Of a DNA stretch of 64,000 nucleotides, positions 51,750 through 59,276 are shown in pieces. Position 1 is the stretch's first letter. Each line of letters begins with the position of its first letter. The stretch is from positions 310,001 through 374,000 of the forward strand of contig NZ_JANUGZ010000004.1 of NCBI RefSeq assembly GCF_024753205.1. Direction: 5' to 3'. Below the pieces are notes generated by a model. It searched no databases. It was not told the DNA's origin and saw only the letters and a list, made by a program, of their open reading frames with translations. Made by a program: the position numbers and the translations under genes. This DNA is from Massilia aurea (GTDB taxonomy: Bacteria; Pseudomonadota; Gammaproteobacteria; Burkholderiales; Burkholderiaceae_D).

Positions 51750-52925
51750 ATGAGAGCGCTCCTGATCAGCCGGGACAGCCACCTGTACGCGGAACTGGCC
51801 GCCCAGGGCGCCGCGCGGGTGCCGCCCCTGCACCTGGGCGCGACCCGCGCCGGCCTGCGCGAGGCGCTCGACCGGCCCGATCCCGACTCGCCGCAACTCG
51901 TGATCGTCGATGCCAGCAACCTCGAACCGTCCGAAGCCAATCTGCTCGAGCGCCTGGGCCGGCAGTATCCGACGGCGCAACTGATGCTGCTGACCACCCA
52001 GCACCAGCCCGACCTGTTGATTACCGCGATGCGCGCCGGCGTGCGCGAGCTGCTGCAACTGCCGCTGGTGCACCGCGCCTTTCATGAGGCGATGGACCGC
52101 ATTGCAAGCGCCGCCGGCATCTCGACCATGCGCGACGGGAAGGTGCTGGCCTTCATCGCCTGCAAGGGCGGCAGCGGCGCCACCTTCATCTCGACCAATT
52201 TCGGCTACGCGCTTGCCTCGCTGGCGGGCAAGAAGGTGCTGCTGATCGACCTGCATGGCCAGTTCGGCGACGCCGCCCTGTACGTGTCGGACCAGAAGCC
52301 GGCCATGACGATGTCGGACGTGTGCGCACAGATCGCCCGCATCGACGGGCCGTTTCTCGAATCGTGCCTGGTGCACGTGACGCCGGGCTTCGGCGTGCTG
52401 GCGGCGGCCGACGATCCGTCCCACGAGCGGCAGGCCAAGCCCGAACACATCGACACCATCCTGCGCGTCGCGCGCCAGCACTATGACTACGTGCTGCTCG
52501 ACGTCGGGCGCCAGATCGATGCGGTGTCGCTGCGCGCGCTGGACGTGACCGACACGATTTACCCGTTGCTGCAACTCGCGCTGCCCGATATCCGCGATGC
52601 GCGCCGCCTGCTCGACATCTTCCGCTCGCTCGGCTATGTGCTCGACAACATCCGCCTGATCGTCAACCGCTACGAAAAGGGCGGCAAGCTGCGCCTGCAG
52701 GACCTGCATGCGGCGCTGGGCTGCGAAGTGGTGCACACCTTCCCCAACGACTACATTGCGGTCACCGATTCGGTGAACCAGGGCGTGCCGGTGCTGCAGT
52801 TGTCGCGCTCGAGCGCCGCCGCGCGCAGTCTGGCCGACCTGGTCGAACTGGTGACCGCGCAACGGGTCCACGAAAGCCGTGGCCTGCTGGGGCGCCTGTT
52901 CGGGCGCCAGGATCACGTCGACTGA
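51750..52925 (+). CDS. Tad pilus localisation protein TadZ/CpaE
   Basis: A 391-residue protein with an N-terminal receiver-like domain (VIVDASNLEPSEANLLERLG) and a MinD/ParA-like ATPase domain. The Walker A-like motif is KGGSGAT at 139-145; the usual lysine before S/T is replaced by alanine, a known trait of some TadZ proteins. LLIDLHGQFGDAALYV is the switch region. TadZ marks the pilus assembly site at a cell pole. Altered P-loop chemistry suggests weak or no ATP hydrolysis. The gene is followed within 39 bases by the CpaF ATPase gene. Confidence 0.92.
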   Translation: MRALLISRDSHLYAELAAQGAARVPPLHLGATRAGLREALDRPDPDSPQLVIVDASNLEPSEANLLERLGRQYPTAQLMLLTTQHQPDLLITAMRAGVRELLQLPLVHRAFHEAMDRIASAAGISTMRDGKVLAFIACKGGSGATFISTNFGYALASLAGKKVLLIDLHGQFGDAALYVSDQKPAMTMSDVCAQIARIDGPFLESCLVHVTPGFGVLAAADDPSHERQAKPEHIDTILRVARQHYDYVLLDVGRQIDAVSLRALDVTDTIYPLLQLALPDIRDARRLLDIFRSLGYVLDNIRLIVNRYEKGGKLRLQDLHAALGCEVVHTFPNDYIAVTDSVNQGVPVLQLSRSSAAARSLADLVELVTAQRVHESRGLLGRLFGRQDHVD

Positions 52926-52963
52926 CTCGTTCCCCACGTTTGAACCACGCACCGGAGACACCG

Positions 52964-54310
52964 ATGTCCCTTCGCGAACGCCTTGCGCTGCCCGACCCCG
53001 AGCGCCCGACCGGCGCCGAATCGCACGACGCCCCCAACCAGGCCTACCAGGAGCTCAAGAAGCTGATGCACCAGATGATCCTCGACCGGATCGACCTGGA
53101 ACGCCTGAAGCGCCTGACCGCCGAACAGTTCAAGCACGAGCTGGCGCTGCTGGTCCAGCGCATCATCGAAGACGAGCGCATCGTGCTGAACCAGCACGAG
53201 CGCCACCACCTGGTGCTCGACATCCAGCACGAGATGCTGGGCTTCGGCCCGCTCGAGCCGCTGCTGGCCGATCCGACGATTTCGGACATCCTGGTCAACA
53301 CCGCCAGCAAGGTCTGGGTCGAGCGCCACGGCAAGCTCGAACTGACCGATGTCACCTTCCACGACAACGCCCACCTGATGAAGATCATCGAAAAGATCGT
53401 CTCGCGCGTGGGGCGCCGGGTCGATGAATCGAGCCCGATGGTCGATGCGCGCCTGCCGGACGGCTCGCGCGTGAACGCCATCATCCCGCCGCTGGCCGTC
53501 GACGGGCCGATCCTGTCGATCCGCCGCTTCGGCGGCAGCCCGCTGACGGTACACAACCTGCTCGAGTACAAAAGCATGGCGCCGCCGATGATCCGGGTGA
53601 TCGAAAGCCTGGGCACGGCCAAGGTCAACATCCTGATCTCGGGCGGCACCGGCAGCGGCAAGACCACCTTGCTCAACCTGATCTCGGGGTTCATCCCGGC
53701 CAGCGAACGGATCGTGACGATCGAGGATGCGGCCGAGCTGCAACTGCGCCAGCCGCACGTCGTGCGCCTGGAAACGCGTCCGCCGAATATCGAGGACAAG
53801 GGCGAAGTCACGCAGCGCGCGCTGGTGCGCAACGCGCTGCGCATGCGGCCCGACCGCATCATCCTGGGCGAGGTGCGCGGCGCCGAGGCGCTCGACATGC
53901 TGCAGGCGATGAACACGGGCCACGAAGGCTCGCTTGCCACGATCCACTCGAACACGCCGCGCGACGCGCTCTCGCGCCTGGAAAATATGGTCAGCATGGC
54001 CGCCGTGAACCTGACGCCGCGCGCGATCCGCCAGCAGATTGTCTCGGCGGTGACGGTGGTGCTGCAAGTCTCGCGCCTGACCGACGGCACGCGCAAGCTG
54101 GTGAGCATGCAGGAGATTACCGGCATGGAGGGCGAGGTCATTTCGATGCAGGAGATCTTCCTGTTCGAACAGCGCGGCGTCGATCCGCAGGGCAGGGTGC
54201 TCGGCCACTTCAGCGCGACCGGTGTGCGGCCGCGTTTTGCCGACCGCCTCAAGCTGTTCGGGGTACCGGTGCCGGACGACACGTTCGATCCCGACCGCGT
54301 GTTTGATTGA
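52964..54310 (+). CDS. cpaF: Flp pilus motor ATPase CpaF (TadA)
   Basis: A 448-residue secretion ATPase of the type II/IV family. Walker A is GGTGSGKTT at 227-235. The Asp box is VTIEDAAELQLRQPHVVRLE, Walker B RPDRIILGEVRGAEALDML, and the His box TGHEGSLATIHSNTPRDAL. The N-terminal domain carries ISDILVNTASKVWVERHGKL. ATG 52964 (MSLRERL) is preferred to a TTG at 52940. It powers assembly and probably retraction of the pilus with TadB and TadC, encoded next. Confidence 0.95.
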   Translation: MSLRERLALPDPERPTGAESHDAPNQAYQELKKLMHQMILDRIDLERLKRLTAEQFKHELALLVQRIIEDERIVLNQHERHHLVLDIQHEMLGFGPLEPLLADPTISDILVNTASKVWVERHGKLELTDVTFHDNAHLMKIIEKIVSRVGRRVDESSPMVDARLPDGSRVNAIIPPLAVDGPILSIRRFGGSPLTVHNLLEYKSMAPPMIRVIESLGTAKVNILISGGTGSGKTTLLNLISGFIPASERIVTIEDAAELQLRQPHVVRLETRPPNIEDKGEVTQRALVRNALRMRPDRIILGEVRGAEALDMLQAMNTGHEGSLATIHSNTPRDALSRLENMVSMAAVNLTPRAIRQQIVSAVTVVLQVSRLTDGTRKLVSMQEITGMEGEVISMQEIFLFEQRGVDPQGRVLGHFSATGVRPRFADRLKLFGVPVPDDTFDPDRVFD

Positions 54311-54320
54311 AGGAGCGGTC

Positions 54321-55301
54321 ATGGACATCCTGTTCTACGGTTTCGTCGTGGTGCTGTTCGCCGCCGTCATCCTGGCGGTCGAAGGCTTCTACCTGTGGTG
54401 GATGAGTACCCGCGGCGCCGCTGCGCGCCGCATTGCACGCCGCCTGCAGGTCATGTCCGGCGGCGCGCAGACGCGCTCGGGCGAACGCATCTCGATCCTC
54501 AAGCAGCGCCCCTTCAGCCGCCGGCCTGCACTCGACCGGCTGCTGCACCGGGCAGCCCTGGCCCAGCGCATCGATGCGCTGCTGGTGCAGGCCGGCGCGC
54601 CCTGGACCGTCAGCCACTTCATTGGCGCCACCTTCGGCTGCGTGATCCTGGTCCTGGTGGCTGGCAGCGTCTGGGCGTTGCCGCTGCAAGCGCGCCTGCT
54701 GCTGTGCGTGGCCAGTCCCGGCCTGCCCTGGTGCCTGCTGCAGCGGATGCGCAGGCGGCGCCTGATCCGCATCGAGCACCAGCTGCCGGAGGCGGCCGAC
54801 TTCATCGCGCGCGCGCTGCGCGCCGGGCACTCGTTCATCAATGTGCTGCAGATCGTCGGCAATGAGATGCCCGAGCCGCTGGCCGGTGAATTTCGCATCG
54901 CGCGCGAAGAGATCAATTACGGCGTGCCGATGAACGAAGCGCTGCACGGGCTGGCCGCGCGCATTCCGCTGACCGACCTGCGCTATCTGGTGATCGCGGT
55001 GCTGATCCAGCGCGATTCGGGCGGCAACCTGGCCGAAATCCTCGGCAATATCAGCGGCATCATCCGCGCCCGCCTGAAACTCGTGGCCCAGGTGCGGGTG
55101 CTGTCGGCCGAAGGCCGCATGTCGGCCTGGATTCTGGGCTTGCTGCCATTTGGCGTGATGGGCGTGATGGCGGTGAGCAGCCCGCATTACGTCAGCATGC
55201 TGTGGACTGACCCGAGCGGCCAGCGGCTGCTGTGGTACGGCCTGGGCATGATCATCTTTGGCGTGCTGTGGCTGCGCCAGACCATCCGCATCCGCGTGTG
55301 A
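54321..55301 (+). CDS. tadB: Tad inner-membrane platform protein TadB
   Basis: A 326-residue membrane protein with a T2SSF domain. There is an N-terminal helix (FYGFVVVLFAAVILAVEGF), two helices near 100-140, the conserved QLPEAADFIARALRAGHSF and SGGNLAEILGNISGIIRARL, and two C-terminal helices. It forms the inner-membrane platform with TadC. AGGAG is eight bases before ATG 54321, and the gene is ten bases after cpaF. The frame is open further upstream but only in the cpaF shadow. Confidence 0.93.
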   Translation: MDILFYGFVVVLFAAVILAVEGFYLWWMSTRGAAARRIARRLQVMSGGAQTRSGERISILKQRPFSRRPALDRLLHRAALAQRIDALLVQAGAPWTVSHFIGATFGCVILVLVAGSVWALPLQARLLLCVASPGLPWCLLQRMRRRRLIRIEHQLPEAADFIARALRAGHSFINVLQIVGNEMPEPLAGEFRIAREEINYGVPMNEALHGLAARIPLTDLRYLVIAVLIQRDSGGNLAEILGNISGIIRARLKLVAQVRVLSAEGRMSAWILGLLPFGVMGVMAVSSPHYVSMLWTDPSGQRLLWYGLGMIIFGVLWLRQTIRIRV

Positions 55302-55308
55302 GGCCGCG

Positions 55309-56253
55309 ATGAATACCATGCAACTGTGGTTTTTGCTGATCGTCTTCATGGTCGTGTGCGCGCTGTGCTGGGTCGCGCTGGCGCTGTTCGCGCCGGTCGC
55401 GCTGCGCGAGCGTCTGCGCCGTCTTCTCGGCCAGCGCGCGGCGCCGGGCATCGGTGACGCGCCGCGCCTGCGCTGGATCGAGCGTGTCGCCAGCGTGGCC
55501 CGGCCGCTCACCCGGTTGTCGATCCCCGACGAAGGCTGGGAAAAATCCACACTGCGCACCCGCTTCATGAACGCCGGCTGGCGCAACCCGGCGGCGCCGA
55601 CGCTGTACTTCGCGGCCAAGACCGCGCTGGCGCTGCTGGCGCCCGCCGTACTGGCGCCCGTGATGCTGTTGCGCGGGACGACGTCGGGGCGCATGGTGCT
55701 GATGATTCTGCTGTGCGGTGCGGCGCTCGGCTACTACCTGCCCAACGCCGTGCTGGCGCGCCGCGTCAAGCGGCGCCGGCGCGAGATCTTCGAAACCATT
55801 CCCGATGCCCTCGACCTGCTGACGGTGTGCGTCGAAGCGGGCCTGAGCCTGGAGCGCGCTCTGGTCAAGGTGGCCGCCGAAATCCATATCAAGAGCGTGG
55901 TGCTGGCGCAGGAGATGCAGATCGTGCTGATGGAAATGCGGGCCGGCTTCAGCAAGGAAAAGGCGCTGCGCAATTTCGCGCTGCGCTCCGGCGTCGAGGA
56001 TGTCGATACGCTGGTGGCCATGCTGATCCAGTCCGAACGCTTCGGCACCAGCGTGGGCGACGCCCTGCGCGTGTATGCCGACAACCTGCGTCACAAGCGG
56101 CGCATGATCGCCGAGGAAACGGCTGCGCGCATCGGCCTGAAACTGCTGTTCCCGCTGATCTTCTGTATTTTCCCGACGCTGATGATGGTCCTCCTGGGAC
56201 CGGCGGCGATCCAGATTTCCCGTGCCATGAGCGCGCTGGCCAGCGCGCGCTGA
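55309..56253 (+). CDS. tadC: Tad inner-membrane platform protein TadC
   Basis: A 314-residue T2SSF-domain membrane protein. It has an N-terminal helix, two middle helices (ALALLAPAVLAPVMLL and MILLCGAALGYYLPNAVL), the conserved IPDALDLLTVCVEAGLSLER and FGTSVGDALRVYADNLRHKR, and a C-terminal helix. It pairs with TadB. GAGGCCGCG precedes ATG 55309, seven bases after the tadB stop. Confidence 0.93.
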   Translation: MNTMQLWFLLIVFMVVCALCWVALALFAPVALRERLRRLLGQRAAPGIGDAPRLRWIERVASVARPLTRLSIPDEGWEKSTLRTRFMNAGWRNPAAPTLYFAAKTALALLAPAVLAPVMLLRGTTSGRMVLMILLCGAALGYYLPNAVLARRVKRRRREIFETIPDALDLLTVCVEAGLSLERALVKVAAEIHIKSVVLAQEMQIVLMEMRAGFSKEKALRNFALRSGVEDVDTLVAMLIQSERFGTSVGDALRVYADNLRHKRRMIAEETAARIGLKLLFPLIFCIFPTLMMVLLGPAAIQISRAMSALASAR

Positions 56254-56269
56254 ACCCAAGGAGGCCGCC

Positions 56270-57184
56270 ATGCGCCCGACCATCCACCATAGCACCCGAT
56301 TCACGCGGCTGGCATTGCTGTGCGCCGGCCTTGCGGCGTGCGCGCCGCTTCAGATACCAATCAGTGCGGAGCCAGGAGCGCTTGCCGTCCGGCGTGACCT
56401 GGCCGCGCCGCTGCAAGCTGACGCCGGGCCGGATACCGCACCGGATACCGCCCACCGGTTCGTCACTCTGGGCAGCGCGTCTCTGCGCAGTGGCGATTAC
56501 GACGCTGCCCGCGTGGCGCTGGAACGCGCCTGCCTGCTCGATCCGCTGGTTGCGCACTCGTGGGAGTTGCTGGGCGAAGCGCTGGCTGCACTGGGACAGG
56601 ATGCCCGCGCGCGGCAGATGCTGCGCCAGGCGGCGTCGCTGCGCCAGTACGACTTGCGCGCCGACTTCGCTGCGACCGGTGGCCAGACGGGCGTCGCCGC
56701 GCTCGGCCAGGCCATGGCGGCATTGCAGCCCACCCCACAGCCCGGCTGGGCGCAAGCGCAGATCCACGTCGGCGCGGACGGCATGATGGAATTGCGCCGT
56801 GTACCGGCAAGCGCGCCTGCTGTGCAGTCTGCCTTGCAGCCGCTTTCACTGCCGCCGGCCGTGGCGCGTCTCGAGATCAGCAATGGCAATGGCGTGACCG
56901 GGATGGCGCGCGCACTGGCACGCCAGATCGACGCACCTGGCCTGCGTGTCACGCGCCTGTCGAACCAGCCCGGCTTTGCGGTGCGCCACACGCGCATCGA
57001 ATACGACGCAGCCCACGTCGATGCGGCCCGGCGCCTCGCGCAGCGCGTGGGCAGCGTGCACCTGCAGGAAGTCGGCCACCGCGCACCCGCCAACCTGCGC
57101 CTGGTGCTGGGCCGCGACCTGGCGCAGCGCGGCGCCATGCTGCGCCTGGATGCGAAGAAGGCAGACTCACTGGCGCTGCGCTGA
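56270..57184 (+). CDS. Tad-locus lipoprotein with TPR and LytR_C domains (TadD-like)
   Basis: A 304-residue lipoprotein with lipobox LAAC at C24. Residues 60-130 form TPR-like helices (FVTLGSASLRSGDYDAARVA and LGEALAALGQDARARQMLRQ). The C-terminal 95 residues form a LytR_C domain (ARLEISNGNGVTGMARALAR, GFAVRHTRIEY, LRLVLGRDLA). Such TadD-like proteins help pilus assembly in the periplasm. AAGGAGG precedes the ATG. It is the last Tad gene here; no TadE, TadF or TadG gene was found after it. Confidence 0.85.
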   Translation: MRPTIHHSTRFTRLALLCAGLAACAPLQIPISAEPGALAVRRDLAAPLQADAGPDTAPDTAHRFVTLGSASLRSGDYDAARVALERACLLDPLVAHSWELLGEALAALGQDARARQMLRQAASLRQYDLRADFAATGGQTGVAALGQAMAALQPTPQPGWAQAQIHVGADGMMELRRVPASAPAVQSALQPLSLPPAVARLEISNGNGVTGMARALARQIDAPGLRVTRLSNQPGFAVRHTRIEYDAAHVDAARRLAQRVGSVHLQEVGHRAPANLRLVLGRDLAQRGAMLRLDAKKADSLALR

Positions 57185-57189
57185 ACCGG

Positions 57190-58773
57190 TCACGGCGCTG
57201 GCGCTGCATCCTTGCGATACACCCGCACATAATCGACCAGCATCCGGCGCGGGAACGCGGTCGTGCTGTCCGGGTAGCCGGGCCAGTATCCGCCGACAGC
57301 GAGGTTCAGCAGCACGAAGAATGGATGCTCGAATACCCAGTCGCCCTTTACGAGCGCCGGCGTGGCGGTGTGGTAGTGCACGCCATCGCGGTACCAGCGG
57401 ATGGCCTGCGGTTCCCACTCGACGGCAAACACGTGGAAGTCGTCGCCATAGTCGGCGCCGTCCAGCGCGATCGGTTTGCTGAACGCGTGCTCGCCCGAAT
57501 AGCCTGGCCCGTGCAGCGTGCCATAGGCATTGCGCGGTTCCTTGCCGATGATTTCCATGATGTCGATCTCGCCGCTGCGCGGCCAGCCGACCTTGCCGAT
57601 GTCGGCGCCCAGCATCCAGAACGCCGGCCAGATACCCTGGCCCTTCGGCACCTTGATGCGCGCTTCGAAACGCCCGTACTGCGTCTCTTTCAGGCCGGCT
57701 GTCTTGAGCCGCGCCGACGTGTAATCCTTGCCTTCGTAGCGCTCCTTGCGCGCCTCGATGACCAGGTGGCCGTCCTCCACGCGCACGTTCTCGGGCCGCG
57801 CCGTGTAGAACTGCATCTCGTTGTTGCCCCAGCCATGGCCGCCGGTTTCGAGCGTCCAGATCGTGCGGTCGAGCATCGCGCCGCTGAATTCATCGCTCCA
57901 GGCCAGCGTCCAGCCGGGCAGGCGCGCCTGCGCCAGCGTAACTTGCTGCCTGACGTGCTGCATGATGTTGATGAACGTGTCGGTCCAGACCACGTCACGG
58001 TGCGCAGCCAGATAGCGCACCAGTTCTTCATGCGCCTGTGACGACACGCTCAGGTGGTCGCCCCCGATGCCATGGAAGGTGAAGGCGACCATGGTGCCAC
58101 GCGCGACGGCTTGCTCCACCAGCGCGATCAGTTCCGCGCCACTGGCACCCACCGGGCCGACCGACGCAACCTGATACGGGTCGACCGCCGCCATCGAAAC
58201 CGGCACGCCTGGGCCATTGCCCGCCTTGATCGCAACGAACGCCGGGTGCAGTGCGGGCAGGTAGTCGCCGCCCAGCGCCTGCACGTCGCCGCAGGGTGCG
58301 GTGTAAGTGCGCTCGCGCCGGCCGTCGATCGCTTCGAGCATCGTGTTGGCCAGCAGGACCTGGTCGACCATCTGTGCGCGGCTGGTCGTTGCGAGGTCGC
58401 GGTGCGCGGCGACCCAGCCGCGGTCCGGGCCCTTGCCCGAACACTGGTGGAACAGGCTGTGGTTGCCCAGTTCATGACCGCGGGCGGCAGCCGCGCGCCA
58501 CGCCGGCAAACGCGCCGCCACGGGCGGGCTCGATAGCTGCAGATAGAAGGTGCCCTTGATGCCGTGGCGGTCCAGCGTCGGCAGCGCGTTGTCGAGTTGC
58601 GAGTCGAGCGCATCGTCGTAAGCGAGGCTGACGGCAGCGCGCGCGCCGCCGGGCCAGGCGAATGCGGGCGTCGGTGCAGCAGCATGCACGCTGGCGGCAT
58701 AAGTGACACAGATAGCGGCGAGCAGGGCGCCGCGGGGGACGCTACGCGTGAGACGGGCCAGAAAATGGTGCAT
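57190..58773 (-). CDS. Secreted polysaccharide deacetylase (CE4)-GH16 beta-glucanase fusion
   Basis: A 527-residue exported enzyme with two catalytic domains. After a signal peptide (to about 32) comes a NodB-type CE4 domain. Its base/metal residues are D53-D54 in LAYDDALDSQLDNA and its metal histidines H105 and H109 in ELGNHSLFHQ. A laminarinase-type GH16 domain begins near 287 (WTLAWSDEFSGAMLDRTIW). Its catalytic motif GEIDIMEIIG spans 401-410, with E402 nucleophile, D404 and E407 acid/base. It probably cuts beta-1,3- or mixed-linked glucan, with the CE4 part acting on acylated sugars. The gene has a good promoter with an operator at its start site, shared in type with the divergent receptor gene. 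Confidence 0.9.
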   Translation of the reverse strand: MHHFLARLTRSVPRGALLAAICVTYAASVHAAAPTPAFAWPGGARAAVSLAYDDALDSQLDNALPTLDRHGIKGTFYLQLSSPPVAARLPAWRAAAARGHELGNHSLFHQCSGKGPDRGWVAAHRDLATTSRAQMVDQVLLANTMLEAIDGRRERTYTAPCGDVQALGGDYLPALHPAFVAIKAGNGPGVPVSMAAVDPYQVASVGPVGASGAELIALVEQAVARGTMVAFTFHGIGGDHLSVSSQAHEELVRYLAAHRDVVWTDTFINIMQHVRQQVTLAQARLPGWTLAWSDEFSGAMLDRTIWTLETGGHGWGNNEMQFYTARPENVRVEDGHLVIEARKERYEGKDYTSARLKTAGLKETQYGRFEARIKVPKGQGIWPAFWMLGADIGKVGWPRSGEIDIMEIIGKEPRNAYGTLHGPGYSGEHAFSKPIALDGADYGDDFHVFAVEWEPQAIRWYRDGVHYHTATPALVKGDWVFEHPFFVLLNLAVGGYWPGYPDSTTAFPRRMLVDYVRVYRKDAAPAP

Positions 58774-58784
58774 GCATGCTCCAG

Positions 58785-58802
58785 TTTGGAAACGTTACCA
58801 AA
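58785..58802. promoter_or_regulatory. LacI-type operator at the CE4-GH16 gene start
   Basis: TTTGGAAACGTTACCAAA is an almost perfect palindrome with the AACGTT centre of LacI-family operators. It lies 11 bases downstream of the -10 box of the minus-strand promoter, where a bound repressor would block transcription. Confidence 0.75.
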
Positions 58803-58813
58803 ACGTCAAGGGG

Positions 58814-58842
58814 ACTATAGCTTCTCGAACCGATCCCGTCAA
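58814..58842 (-). promoter_or_regulatory. Sigma-70 promoter of the CE4-GH16 gene
   Basis: Read on the minus strand, TTGACG (58842-58837), 17 bases and TATAGT (58819-58814) form a promoter with one mismatch in each box. Transcription should begin near 58807, just ahead of the LacI-type operator. Confidence 0.78.
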
Positions 58843-58940
58843 TGCGGGACGCGCACCTGTGATTCGTCATTTACAAAGACTGCCTGACGCGCCGCGCGCA
58901 CCAAAGTGTTGCAAAACTACGTCACACCGGTTGACGAGGT

Positions 58941-58956
58941 AACGGAATATTCCGTT
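58941..58956. promoter_or_regulatory. 16-bp palindrome overlapping the receptor promoter
   Basis: AACGGAATATTCCGTT is a perfect palindrome that overlaps the first bases of the -35 box of the receptor promoter. It differs from the two LacI-type sites and could bind a second regulator. Confidence 0.55.
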
Positions 58957-58983
58957 GACAATTTATTTTCATAACTCTAAGAT
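58955..58983 (+). promoter_or_regulatory. Sigma-70 promoter of the TonB receptor gene
   Basis: A perfect TTGACA (58955-58960), 17 bases and TAAGAT (58978-58983) form a strong promoter. Transcription should begin near 58990, giving a leader of about 285 bases to the receptor ATG. The leader at 59014-59276 shows no convincing gene; a 77-residue open frame there is not protein-like. Confidence 0.8.
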
Positions 58984-58993
58984 TCAGCTCACT

Positions 58994-59013
58994 GCATGGA
59001 AACGTTTCCATGC
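58994..59013. promoter_or_regulatory. LacI-type operator at the receptor transcription start
   Basis: GCATGGAAACGTTTCCATGC is a perfect 20-bp palindrome with the LacI-type centre GGAAACGTTTCC, placed from about +4 to +23 of the receptor transcript. It shares its core with the operator at 58785, so one repressor probably controls both divergent units. No LacI-family gene is in the window. Confidence 0.85.
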
Positions 59014-59276
59014 GACGGACAAATTCCCTTCGATGCCCGATTGGCGCAACCCGCCAAGGAGCCGAGGACACATGACACAGTGCAGCGCGCACCCGGCGAT
59101 TCACGTAGCGAGGCCATCGGCACCAGCCGATCGGTCTCGCTGCACCACATGGTGGCGCGCCGCCGGGCAAGGAGGCGCCCGGGTTTGAAAGGCAGTACCC
59201 GGGGCAGCGGCGACGCATCCGGATGGCGGAGACACCGTGTCTGAGCACGGTCATATTTATAAAAACAGGAGAAGAC

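Noticed and set aside
53727..54282. Additional frames on both strands inside cpaF
   Set aside because: Shadows of a conserved ATPase gene in GC-rich DNA.
58955..59188. 77-codon frame in the leader of the TonB receptor gene
   Set aside because: It starts inside the promoter, crosses the operator and has no protein-like character.
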